From Galactobacter sp. (GTDB lineage Bacteria; Actinomycetota; Actinomycetes; Actinomycetales; Micrococcaceae), in NCBI RefSeq assembly GCF_022712295.1, contig NZ_JALAGT010000089.1, forward strand, positions 1-17,238: 17,238 nt of DNA, read 5' to 3'. Every line of letters starts with the position of its first letter. Position 1 is the first letter of the stretch. The notes beneath the pieces are model-generated. The model made no database searches. It saw only the letters and a list, made by a program, of their open reading frames with translations, and was not told the origin of the DNA. This document shows, piece by piece, positions 1 to 7,631 of the stretch. Position numbers and translations under genes: made by a program.

Positions 1-192
1 GCGAGTGAGTTCACGGCCCACGTCGAGCTTCACGTCCGCATCGGACATCAGCAGCGCCTGCGCGTCGGTATTGATCGCGATGAATTCGACGCCACGCAGG
101 CCGACCTCGATCATGCGGTTGACGGCGTTGACCCCGCCGCCGCCGATGCCGACGACCTTGATGACGGCGAGGTAGTTCTGTGGAGCTGCCAC
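1..192 (-). CDS. ftsZ: Cell division protein FtsZ, N-terminal part (runs off the window)
   Basis: Tubulin-like GTPase that polymerises into the Z ring at mid-cell and recruits the divisome. Only the first 64 codons are present and the reading frame is still open at base 1. The peptide begins MAAPQNYLAVIKVVGIGGGG and continues through VNAVNRMI and EFIAINTDAQAL, the N-terminal nucleotide-binding sequence typical of actinobacterial FtsZ. The GTG start at 192-190 is chosen because the protein then begins like its homologues and an AAGGA Shine-Dalgarno sequence (201-205) sits 8 nt upstream. It lies 175 bp after ftsQ, a gap that holds its own promoter, so it is probably expressed both by read-through and independently. 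The GTPase signature GGGTGTG and the C-terminal tail are outside the window. Confidence 0.97.
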   Translation of the reverse strand, partial: MAAPQNYLAVIKVVGIGGGGVNAVNRMIEVGLRGVEFIAINTDAQALLMSDADVKLDVGRELTR

Positions 193-367
193 GGCTTGCG
201 TCCTTAGGTTTGATGAAGTGTCTGATCCCGTTCGAGGATTCTGAGCAAACCTTCAACCGATACTTTAGGGTTGAAGGATTGTCAAGATCTCGCTTACTGA
301 AGTTAACCGGGCGACAGGCACCCGGGGCAATTGGCCACGCGGCGTGTCGCCGTATCCGTTCAAGTTG
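193..367. other. ftsQ-ftsZ intergenic region
   Basis: This 175-bp gap between the ftsQ stop and the ftsZ start carries no open reading frame of note. Besides the promoter and inverted repeat described separately, there is a small perfect hairpin, CGGCG/CGCCG with a 3-nt loop, at 340-352, about 16 nt after the ftsQ stop. It has no T tract, so it does not look like an intrinsic terminator. It could mark a pause or an mRNA processing site, but the evidence is slight. Confidence 0.6.
250..285 (-). promoter_or_regulatory. Probable ftsZ promoter with 9-bp inverted repeat
   Basis: On the minus strand a perfect TTGACA -35 hexamer (280-285) is followed by a 17-nt spacer and a weak TATCGG -10 hexamer (257-262), which would place +1 near 250 and give a leader of roughly 58 nt before the ftsZ GTG. 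A perfect inverted repeat, CCTTCAACC (269-277 read on the minus strand) and GGTTGAAGG (250-258), with a 10-bp centre, covers the spacer, the -10 and the start region. This suggests an operator or a DNA structure that modulates ftsZ transcription. The promoter call rests on hexamer match and position; the role of the dyad is inference. Confidence 0.6.
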
Positions 368-1093
368 TCATCGTGTGACGGGCCTCGACGGGGTGGAGAC
401 GTCGATGATCTTGTCCTTCGGTCCGCCCTTGGCCAAGAGCGTCTGGAGCGCAGCGGCCTTCAGGACCCCGTCGGAGGAGTCTCCCCAGACCACGGTCCTT
501 CGGTCGTTCAAGGTGAAGGTCACCGAGTCCACGCTTCCGGCTCCCGCACTCTTGAGCTTCGAGAGCACGTCGGTGGGCAGCTGGGCCAGCGCATGGATCA
601 CCGTGTCGAAGATCTTCCCGTCCGGGTCCTCCGCATCGAGGTTCACCACCGGCAGCTTACGGGTCTCGTCCTTGGAGATGCGCTTGAGCTTGGCCCCGTT
701 GTCCCCCACCAGGTAGAACGCCTTCCCCTCCTTCAGGACCGCGACCTCGCGATGCTCCACCACCGTCACAGTGACGGAATGGGCCCCACGAAGCCCCAGC
801 CGAAGGTCACGGATGGCGGGTTCGTCAGCCACGAGGCGTTCCACCTCACGAGTGGACACTTTCGCCAAGGGTTGTCCCTCGAGAGGATCCAGCATCGCCT
901 GAACCTTGGAGTGATCGGCCAGTCGGGTTCCCTCGACCTTGACCGATGTCACCTTCAGAACCGGGGTCAGATACAACAGCACCAGCACCAGTCCGAGCAC
1001 CACCACGATTCCGGCCAGCACCAGCCACCTCGCCAAACGATGACGTCGACGTACCGGAAGCCGGGTCACGCCCGGAGCCAGTTCCTGGCTCAT
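368..1093 (-). CDS. ftsQ: Divisome protein FtsQ (DivIB)
   Basis: Bitopic membrane protein of the FtsQ-FtsL-FtsB divisome subcomplex that helps activate septal peptidoglycan synthesis. The 241-residue product has a short basic cytoplasmic N-terminus (RLPVRRRHRLARW), one transmembrane helix at about residues 22-43, and a POTRA-type domain beginning LKVTSVKVEGTRL at about 46-115, with the typical pattern of a secondary site opened by 'V..G'. The FtsQ/DivIB beta domain follows. The length is normal for a high-GC Gram-positive FtsQ. Its ATG overlaps the murC stop as ATGA, so translation is probably coupled to murC. Sequence conservation in FtsQ is low, but the topology and position between murC and ftsZ make the call firm. 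Confidence 0.95.
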   Translation of the reverse strand: MSQELAPGVTRLPVRRRHRLARWLVLAGIVVVLGLVLVLLYLTPVLKVTSVKVEGTRLADHSKVQAMLDPLEGQPLAKVSTREVERLVADEPAIRDLRLGLRGAHSVTVTVVEHREVAVLKEGKAFYLVGDNGAKLKRISKDETRKLPVVNLDAEDPDGKIFDTVIHALAQLPTDVLSKLKSAGAGSVDSVTFTLNDRRTVVWGDSSDGVLKAAALQTLLAKGGPKDKIIDVSTPSRPVTR

Positions 1094-2529
1094 GATTCGG
1101 CGTCCCGGCCTTCTACCGCTGAGAGTGCACGCAGCATCTGGGCCCCCTGTTGGGTCACGTCACCCGCACCGATGGTCATGATCACGTCGCCGGGCCGAGC
1201 CTCGGCCACCACTGCTTCTGCGGCGGACTCGGCGGGCACCACCGAGGCATGCTCGCCCGCTGAGCGAGCGACGAGCTCCGAGTCCACTCCGGGGATCGGC
1301 TCCTCACGCGCGGGGTAGATCGGCAGGAGGTGCACCGTGTCCGCCGTGGCGAGCGCTTCTCCGAACTCACGATGGAAGGCCTGGGTCCGGCTGAACAGGT
1401 GCGGCTGGAACAGCACATGGACGCGCGCGTCACCGGCCACGTCGCGGGCCGCCTTCAAGGCCGCCCTGACCTCCGTGGGATGGTGCGCGTAATCGTCATA
1501 GACCCGGATCCCATCCTGCTGACCGCGCAATTCGAAACGTCGCGCCGCACCCCTGAACTCGGCCAGTCCGGCCAAGGCCGCGTGGGCGGTCAGGCCCAGA
1601 TCCAGTCCGACGATGTATGCGGCGGCGGCATCGAGCAGGTTGTGATCGCCAGGAACGGACAGCTTCAGGAAGTGCGACTCCGTACCGTCGTGCACCGTCG
1701 CTGTCGAGGACAGCCCCGTGTGGTCCGCTCCGCTGAGCCGGACGTCCGCGGCATCCGTGAAGCCGTACGTGCGGACCCTCACGTCGGGGCGCGCGCTGCG
1801 GAGGCGCTCTGCCGCCGCCGCTGCTCCGGCGTCGTCCGCGCAGGCCACCAGCAGTCCTCGGGCCGGTAACAGGTCGGCATAGAGGTCGAAGGCCTCGTGA
1901 ACCGCAGCCTCGGTGCCGTAGTGGTCCAGGTGGTCCGCTTCGACGTTGGTGATGACGGCGATCTGCGGGCGGTAGTTCAGGAAGGATCCGTCTGACTCGT
2001 CCGCCTCGGCAACGAACGCCTGCCCGGACCCGAGGGCCGCGTTGGTACCCAGTTCAGGGATCGGTGCACCGATCGCGAAGGTGGGTTCCTCGCCCGCAGC
2101 CGAGAGCATCACGGCGATCATGGAACTCGTGGTGGTCTTGCCATGGGTGCCTGCCACGGTGATGCCGAGCCGCCCGGTCATCAGAGCGGCGAGGGCCTGG
2201 GAGCGATGCAGGATCGACAATCCCAGTTGCTTGGCCCTTGCCAGTTCCACATTGTCCGGCTTGATGACGGAGGACACCACGAGCGTGTCCGCGCCAGTCA
2301 CCTGAGCGGCGTCGAACCCCACGTACGTGGTGGCTCCTGCCGCCTCGAGCTCCTTCAGGACCGGCAGATCCTTCGCATCCGTTCCCGAGACGCTCAGCCC
2401 CTCGGCCAAGAGCAGCCTCGCCACAGCAGACATGCCCACGCCGGCGATACCGAGCAGATGCACGTGTCCCAATGTTTCCACCGCAACGGGTTCCTCGCCT
2501 GCGAGACCCTCGTGGAATGCTCGGTTCAT
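1090..2529 (-). CDS. murC: UDP-N-acetylmuramate--L-alanine ligase MurC
   Basis: Cytoplasmic ATP-dependent ligase that adds L-alanine to UDP-MurNAc, the first step of stem-peptide synthesis. The 479-residue protein shows all three Mur ligase domains: an N-terminal UDP-binding Rossmann fold with HLLGIAGVGMSAVA (about 24-37), the central ATPase P-loop GTHGKTTTSS (127-136), EADESDGSF (175-183) and NVEADHLDHYG (195-205), and a C-terminal domain with YDDYAHHPTEV. The combination of GTHGKT and DYAHHPTE is characteristic of MurC rather than MurD/E/F. The length matches the family. The ATG at 2529 overlaps the murG stop (ATGA), and its stop overlaps ftsQ in the same way. I see nothing odd in it. Confidence 0.98.
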   Translation of the reverse strand: MNRAFHEGLAGEEPVAVETLGHVHLLGIAGVGMSAVARLLLAEGLSVSGTDAKDLPVLKELEAAGATTYVGFDAAQVTGADTLVVSSVIKPDNVELARAKQLGLSILHRSQALAALMTGRLGITVAGTHGKTTTSSMIAVMLSAAGEEPTFAIGAPIPELGTNAALGSGQAFVAEADESDGSFLNYRPQIAVITNVEADHLDHYGTEAAVHEAFDLYADLLPARGLLVACADDAGAAAAAERLRSARPDVRVRTYGFTDAADVRLSGADHTGLSSTATVHDGTESHFLKLSVPGDHNLLDAAAAYIVGLDLGLTAHAALAGLAEFRGAARRFELRGQQDGIRVYDDYAHHPTEVRAALKAARDVAGDARVHVLFQPHLFSRTQAFHREFGEALATADTVHLLPIYPAREEPIPGVDSELVARSAGEHASVVPAESAAEAVVAEARPGDVIMTIGAGDVTQQGAQMLRALSAVEGRDAES

Positions 2530-3668
2530 CGGTTCTTCTCCTCGTGTGTACCTGCGTCGCTCGCACCAGCGGCTCCTCTGGCCGCCTCAAGGATGAGCTG
2601 GGCCATGTCCTGCGCAGCACGAGGCCGGCCAAAGGTCGAGGCCGCACGCGACATGGCCTCCAGTCGTTGCGCATCCCCCAGGATGGACACCACGGTCTCC
2701 GACAGCCAAGTCGGAGTCAGGTCCTTGTCGTCCACCATGACGGCACCGCCTGCACCGACCAACGGGGCACCGTTGAGTTTCTGTTCGCCGTTGCCGAAGG
2801 GCAGTGGTACGAGGATCGCGGGTAGTCCGACGGCGGCGATCTCGCAGACCGTGCCCGCCCCGGAGCGACACAGCAGCAGATCCGCGGCGGCATAGGCGGA
2901 TTCCATCCCGTCGACGTATTCCACCTGCTGGTAACCGGGCACGGCGAGCGGATTCCCGTCCTGACCCATGACCTGTTTCCCGTTGCCGGTGATGTGCAGC
3001 ACCTGGATCCCTGCAGCCGTGATGGCCTCGACGGCACCCGTCACGGCGCGGTTCACAGAGGCGGCTCCGGAGGAGCCTCCCGTCACCACCAGCGTCGGGG
3101 TCGTTTCCTCCAGCCCGAACCGTTGACGGGCCTCGGGCCGTGCTGCAGCCCGGTCCAGTGTGGCGATGGCCGAACGCATGGGCATACCGACGATTCGTGC
3201 TCCGGGGAGGCCCGTTCCGTCGAAGGCCGCGCCAACCACCGCTGCGTGTTTGGCACCCACCTTGTTCGCCAGTCCGGCCCTCACGTTCGCCTCGTGCACC
3301 ACCACAGGAACGCCGGCCTTGCGCGCCGCATTATAGACGGGCGTGCAGACGTATCCGCCCACGCCGACCACGACGTCGGCCTGTACCCGCTTCAGGATGT
3401 CGCGGGCCTGCCGCTTGGCCTTCAGCCACCGTGCGGGGAAACGTAGGGCATCGAGGTCCGGCCGACGCGGTGCCGGGGCTCGTTCCACCAGTTCCAGCGG
3501 GTAACCCGCCGCGGGGACCAACCTGGTCTCGAGTCCGCTACGGGTCCCGACCACGGTGATCCTGGCTTCCGGTTCCAGTTCGCGGATCGCATCGGCCATG
3601 GCCAGCAACGGCGATACGTGTCCGGCCGTTCCGCCTCCTGCCATGACGATGGAGACTTGCTTGCTCAT
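2526..3668 (-). CDS. murG: Lipid II synthase MurG (UDP-GlcNAc transferase)
   Basis: Peripheral membrane GT-B glycosyltransferase (family GT28) that transfers GlcNAc from UDP-GlcNAc to lipid I, giving lipid II on the inner face of the membrane. In 380 residues it carries the N-terminal acceptor-side G loop GGGTAGHVSP (11-20), GVGGYVCTP (102-110), the HEAN variant of the usual HEQN (125-128), the C-terminal donor-site GGSSGA (197-202), CRSGAGTVCE (267-276), and the UDP-GlcNAc binding stretch FGNGEQKLN (291-299). The length is typical. The ATG start overlaps the ftsW stop as ATGA and the stop overlaps the murC start, so the gene is in a translationally coupled run ftsW-murG-murC-ftsQ. About 20 hydrophilic residues at the C-terminus look non-conserved. 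Confidence 0.98.
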   Translation of the reverse strand: MSKQVSIVMAGGGTAGHVSPLLAMADAIRELEPEARITVVGTRSGLETRLVPAAGYPLELVERAPAPRRPDLDALRFPARWLKAKRQARDILKRVQADVVVGVGGYVCTPVYNAARKAGVPVVVHEANVRAGLANKVGAKHAAVVGAAFDGTGLPGARIVGMPMRSAIATLDRAAARPEARQRFGLEETTPTLVVTGGSSGAASVNRAVTGAVEAITAAGIQVLHITGNGKQVMGQDGNPLAVPGYQQVEYVDGMESAYAAADLLLCRSGAGTVCEIAAVGLPAILVPLPFGNGEQKLNGAPLVGAGGAVMVDDKDLTPTWLSETVVSILGDAQRLEAMSRAASTFGRPRAAQDMAQLILEAARGAAGASDAGTHEEKNR

Positions 3669-4915
3669 GCCTTACCTTCCGGTGACGTCTTGACGGTTGG
3701 TCCCAGTGCAGGGACACCGTTGCGGATCTGGTCGCGTGCGGCGTTGAGGACCAACCCCACGGCCAACAGACACGCAAGCAACGAAGAACCACCATACGAG
3801 ATGAAGGGCAGCGTCACACCGATGACCGGCGCCAGACCCGTGACCATGCCCATGTTGATGAAGGCCTGCCCACCGAGCCAAGCGATGACGCCGGTGGTAA
3901 GCACCCTGACGAAGAGATCCTGCGAACGATGCGCCACGCGGTACATGCTGATCACCAGCACGATGAAGATCACCACGACGGCCAAGGTGCCGATCAGGCC
4001 CAGTTCCTCTCCGATGATGGAGAGGATGAAATCGTTCTGGGCCTCTGGGATGTAGCTCCACTTGGAACGTGACTGCCCCAGCCCCACGCCGAACCAACCC
4101 CCTGAGGCCAGCGCATACTTGGCCTGCATGGTCTGCAGACCGGTCCCCAGTGCGTCGTCCGCACCGCCGCGTCCCAGCCAGGAGTTGATGCGGCCGAGGC
4201 GATTGGGACTGATCACGGCGATCACGAGGACGGCAGCCACCGCCGCTGCCGCCGTCAGAACGAAGACGAGTTTGGGCGCGCCGCCGGCCCACAACAGCGC
4301 CAAGAGCACCAGCAGGACGATCATGACGGTGCCGAGATCCCGTTCCAGCAGGATCAACAACACCACCAGCGCTCCCACGGGGAAGAGCACGGGCACCACG
4401 GTGTGCGTCCACCGATCCAGCAGCTTCTCCTTGGCAGAGAAGACGGTGGCGGACCAGAGGATCAGAGCCAGCTTGGCGAATTCGGAGGGCTGGATACCCA
4501 CCGGACCCACCTGGATCCAGTTCTGGTTGCCAAGCACGTTCCTGCCGATCCCGGGGACCAACACCGCGACGAGCAGCAGGAGCGCCACACCCAAGGCCAC
4601 CCACGCCAGTCGTTTGAGGAACTTGGGTGAGATCAGGGCCATGCCGAACATCAGGACGAGTCCGATCACCCCGAACGTTGCCTGTTTGGCGAAGAGCGAG
4701 TAGGGATCGCGGTTGGCACTGATGTACTCCACCGCTGAGGAGGAAAGCACCATGATCATGCCGAGGCAGGTCAGGATGGCGGTACAGATGATGATCAGGT
4801 AATAAGCGGTCCGGATCCCCGCAGCGTCGGTGGACTCGACCCGGTCCCACTGCCGTCGTAAGAAGGACACCTTGGGTGTCTCTCCCTCGGCGGCTGGACG
4901 TCGTCTACGTGCCAC
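3665..4915 (-). CDS. ftsW: Septal peptidoglycan glycosyltransferase FtsW (SEDS family)
   Basis: Polytopic SEDS membrane protein that polymerises lipid II at the septum together with the FtsI transpeptidase. The 416-residue product has a basic cytoplasmic N-terminus (MARRRRP) and about ten hydrophobic helices starting near residue 38. It shows the SEDS signatures QPSEFAKLALILW (142-154), GVGLGQSRSKWSYIPEAQND (276-295), IIGEELGLIG (300-309) and FISYGGSSLL (371-380). The aspartate in PEAQND (D295) corresponds to the catalytic aspartate of the family. FtsW is preferred over RodA because of its place in the dcw cluster. The start is GTG at 4915, with AGGAGG at 4928-4933 about 12 nt upstream, slightly far but flanked by more purines. 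It follows murD after a 73-bp gap and overlaps murG by 4 bp. Confidence 0.96.
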   Translation of the reverse strand: MARRRRPAAEGETPKVSFLRRQWDRVESTDAAGIRTAYYLIIICTAILTCLGMIMVLSSSAVEYISANRDPYSLFAKQATFGVIGLVLMFGMALISPKFLKRLAWVALGVALLLLVAVLVPGIGRNVLGNQNWIQVGPVGIQPSEFAKLALILWSATVFSAKEKLLDRWTHTVVPVLFPVGALVVLLILLERDLGTVMIVLLVLLALLWAGGAPKLVFVLTAAAAVAAVLVIAVISPNRLGRINSWLGRGGADDALGTGLQTMQAKYALASGGWFGVGLGQSRSKWSYIPEAQNDFILSIIGEELGLIGTLAVVVIFIVLVISMYRVAHRSQDLFVRVLTTGVIAWLGGQAFINMGMVTGLAPVIGVTLPFISYGGSSLLACLLAVGLVLNAARDQIRNGVPALGPTVKTSPEGKA

Positions 4916-4988
4916 TCGCGCTGCTCCCCTCCTCTGGACTACCCGGTTCGGTTGTTGACGGGCTTCTTGGCTCAGTACTTCGTCCCGA
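4916..4988. other. murD-ftsW intergenic gap
   Basis: This 73-bp gap interrupts the otherwise near-continuous coding of the middle of the cluster. It contains the ftsW Shine-Dalgarno sequence (4928-4933). I see no convincing -10/-35 pair and no stable hairpin with a T tract, so it is probably crossed by a single transcript. Confidence 0.5.
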
Positions 4989-6521
4989 TCACTCGGCCCC
5001 GTCCGGCTCCTGGCCGTTCACCACCTGGTCAGCGACCGCTGTGGCAAAGGCCTTCCCCCGGTGAGCGTAGGAAACGAACTGATCCATCGAAGCCGACGCC
5101 GGCGCCATCAGCACCGTGTCTCCTGATCGGGCCCGTTCCAGCGCGGTGGCGACCGCACGACGCATGACCTCGTTCCCGAGTGCCGACTTGTCGGCCGTTG
5201 CGGGTAGCGGAGACTGCTCGGCAATATCCAGCACCGGTACATCCGGGGCATGTTCAGCCAGCGCTGCGACCAAGGCCGCATCGTCGGTGCCGATGAGCAC
5301 CACCGCGCGCAGCTGATGAGCGTGGGAACGGATCAGGTCCTCGTACTCCACGCCCTTGGCCAGTCCCCCCGCGATCCAGACGATGGAGGGGAAGGCGGAC
5401 AAGGACGCATGGGCTGCATGAGGGTTGGTGGCCTTGGAATCGTCGATCCACCGCACGCCGTCCACGTCGGCCACGACCTGGATCCGGTGTTCGCCACGGT
5501 CGTAGTGGCGCAGGCCCTCCTGCACCGCCGTGGCAGGTACGCCCACCGCTCGGGTCAGCGCTGCCGCGGCCAAGGCATTGGCCACCGTGTGCCGCGGAGC
5601 CGGGTCACCCAGATCCTCCAGCGTGGCCAGCTCGGCCGCCGAACTCTGCCGCTGTTCGATATAGGCGCGGTCGACCAGGAGCCCGTCCACGACGCCCAGC
5701 TGCGACACGGCAGGAACCTGCGTGGTGAATCCGATGGCTCTGCACCCGTCCACCACGTCCGCATCCTCCACCATTTTCACGGTGGCCAGGTCCTCCGCGT
5801 TGTAGATCGCTGCGACTTGCGCGCGTTCGTGGATCTTGGCCTTGGCCGCTGCGTAGGCTTCGAAGGAGCCGTGCCAATCCACGTGATCCTCCGCAAGATT
5901 GAGTACCACGGAGGCCACGGGTGAGAGCGAATAGGTGTGTTCCAGCTGGAAGCTGGACAGTTCCACCGCGAGAACATCGTAGCCGTCGGGTTCACGCACC
6001 ACGTCCAGCACCGGCGTGCCGACGTTACCGCAGGCCACGGCGCGCAGGCCGGCCTGCCGGAGGATCTCCTCGGTCATGGTCACCGTGGTGGTCTTGCCGT
6101 TGGTGCCCGTGATGCACAACCACTGCGGAGCTGGCCGTCCCTCGCGGGTCTGCACCCGCCAGGCGAGCTCGATCTCGCTCCAGATCGGCACGGATTCCGC
6201 ACGCGCCTGGGTCAATACGGGGTGCGACGGCCGCCAGCCCGGGGAGACCACCAGCAGGTCCGGACGTCCGCCGTCCACGTCGGGGAGGGTGGCGGTGTGT
6301 TCCGTTCCCAACCGGACGTCGAGTGCTCCCACGATCTTCAGCGTGTCAGCGCGGCCACGGTGGTCCTCGTTGTCCGTGCCATCAACGACCAACACGCGTG
6401 CCCCGAGTTCGATCAGGGTGTCCGCAGCGGCGAAGCCGGAGAGCCCGAGTCCGGCCACGACCACGCGCAGGCCCGCCCAGTCGGATTCCCAACGGGTCAG
6501 TGAGGAAAGATCCCGGGGCAT
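4989..6521 (-). CDS. murD: UDP-N-acetylmuramoyl-L-alanine--D-glutamate ligase MurD
   Basis: Cytoplasmic ATP-dependent ligase that adds D-glutamate to UDP-MurNAc-L-Ala. In 510 residues it shows an N-terminal Rossmann segment VVVAGLGLSGFAAADTL (20-36), SPGWRPSHP (93-101), the ATP P-loop GTNGKTTT (139-146), the NLAEDHVDWHGSFEAY region carrying the metal/ATP-binding residues and the lysine normally carbamylated (AAAKAKI), and the C-terminal DDSKATNPHAA motif that marks MurD. The ATG at 6521 is preferred: it forms a TGATG overlap with the mraY stop, whereas the in-frame start 5 codons earlier (6536) is a TTG inside mraY. No strong Shine-Dalgarno sequence precedes it, which fits re-initiation after mraY termination. 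The somewhat greater length than E. coli MurD (438) is common in actinobacteria. Confidence 0.96.
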   Translation of the reverse strand: MPRDLSSLTRWESDWAGLRVVVAGLGLSGFAAADTLIELGARVLVVDGTDNEDHRGRADTLKIVGALDVRLGTEHTATLPDVDGGRPDLLVVSPGWRPSHPVLTQARAESVPIWSEIELAWRVQTREGRPAPQWLCITGTNGKTTTVTMTEEILRQAGLRAVACGNVGTPVLDVVREPDGYDVLAVELSSFQLEHTYSLSPVASVVLNLAEDHVDWHGSFEAYAAAKAKIHERAQVAAIYNAEDLATVKMVEDADVVDGCRAIGFTTQVPAVSQLGVVDGLLVDRAYIEQRQSSAAELATLEDLGDPAPRHTVANALAAAALTRAVGVPATAVQEGLRHYDRGEHRIQVVADVDGVRWIDDSKATNPHAAHASLSAFPSIVWIAGGLAKGVEYEDLIRSHAHQLRAVVLIGTDDAALVAALAEHAPDVPVLDIAEQSPLPATADKSALGNEVMRRAVATALERARSGDTVLMAPASASMDQFVSYAHRGKAFATAVADQVVNGQEPDGAE

Positions 6522-7627
6522 CAACGCACCAACCAATCAACGTAGAAGAGGCTCAGTCCCAGGACCACGAAGAGCAGTCCGAGGAGCCAGAAACGGACCA
6601 CGACGAGCGACTCGGACCAGCCCTTGAGTTCGAAATGATGCTGGAGTGGAGCCATCAAGAACACCCGCTTGCCTCCGGTCAGCTTGAAATAGCCCACCTG
6701 GATGATCACGGAAAGGGAGATGATCACGAACATGCCTGCGATGACCACCATCAGCAGCTCGGTGCGGGTGAAGATGGCAAGGGCGGCGACAGCGCCACCC
6801 AGGCCGAGGGAACCGGTGTCCCCCATGAAGATCTTGGCAGGCTTGGTGTTCCACCAGAGGAAGCCGGCCAGAGCACCGACCAGGATGACCGCCACGAGCG
6901 CGAGGTCCAGTGGATCTCGGGTCTCGTAGCATGCGGCAGGCGTGGCCCGGAGGCTCGCGCACGACTGGGAGTTCTGGAAGACACCGATCAGGGCGTAGGC
7001 ACCGAAGACCGCCATCGAGATGCCGGTGGCTAGACCGTCCAGACCGTCGGTGAGATTCACGCCGTTGGTGGTGGCGGTGGAGATCAGGTTGGCCCAGATG
7101 ACGAAGAGGATCACACCGATCACGGGACCGGCGAAGGCCAGGTTCAACCAGGGGAGGTCCCTGGCCCAGGAGATGCTCAGCGAGGCGGGCGTCTGCCCAC
7201 GATCGTTGGCGAAGTTCAGCGCCAGGATCGCGAAGGCCACACCGACGATGCCCTGGCCCAGGATCTTCTGCCATGGAGTCAGTCCCAAGGAGCGTTCGTG
7301 GGAGATCTTGGCGAAGTCGTCGAAGAAACCGATCAGCCCCATGCCGCCCATGAGGAAGAGCACCAGCAGGCCGGAGACGGAGACCCCAGGGGCCTGTTCC
7401 CGGGTGAGGACCATGATCAGATGCGTCAGGAAATAGGCCACGATGACGGCACCGAGGAACAAGGCACCGCCCATGGTGGGTGTACCACGCTTGGACTCGT
7501 GGGATTGTGGCCCGTCGTCACGAACGAACTGGCCGTAACTCCGGCGCTGCAGGAATTTGATGAACAAGGGGGTCCCGAACAAGGACAGCACGAGTCCCAG
7601 GACACCACCGATGACCAACATGAGCAT
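6521..7627 (-). CDS. mraY: Phospho-N-acetylmuramoyl-pentapeptide transferase MraY
   Basis: Polytopic membrane enzyme that transfers phospho-MurNAc-pentapeptide to undecaprenyl phosphate, making lipid I. The 368-residue product has about ten membrane helices and the family's catalytic motifs: GFFDDFAKI with the double aspartate (D103, D104), TTNGVNLTDGLDGLATG (186-202), FMGDTGSLGLGG (268-279), and MAPLQHHFELKGW (325-337), where the first of the usual three histidines is glutamine. The ATG at 7627 is chosen because AGGAAGG (7636-7642) lies 8 nt upstream and the start is just 4 bp beyond the murF stop. Longer in-frame starts run into murF, and a second ATG at 7621 is less well placed. A loop at about 220-240 with two cysteines looks lineage-specific. 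Confidence 0.97.
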   Translation of the reverse strand: MLMLVIGGVLGLVLSLFGTPLFIKFLQRRSYGQFVRDDGPQSHESKRGTPTMGGALFLGAVIVAYFLTHLIMVLTREQAPGVSVSGLLVLFLMGGMGLIGFFDDFAKISHERSLGLTPWQKILGQGIVGVAFAILALNFANDRGQTPASLSISWARDLPWLNLAFAGPVIGVILFVIWANLISTATTNGVNLTDGLDGLATGISMAVFGAYALIGVFQNSQSCASLRATPAACYETRDPLDLALVAVILVGALAGFLWWNTKPAKIFMGDTGSLGLGGAVAALAIFTRTELLMVVIAGMFVIISLSVIIQVGYFKLTGGKRVFLMAPLQHHFELKGWSESLVVVRFWLLGLLFVVLGLSLFYVDWLVR

Positions 7628-7631
7628 GGTT

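Noticed and set aside
344..1318. Long plus-strand open frame of 324 codons opposite ftsQ and murC
   Set aside because: Antisense shadow of high-GC coding DNA; no ribosome binding site, composition rich in R, H, Q and G, and both opposite genes are firmly identified.
6620..6655. QHH in place of HHH in the MraY MAPxHHHxE motif
   Set aside because: The change is likely common among actinobacterial MraY and all other catalytic residues are present, so it is noted in the gene entry only.
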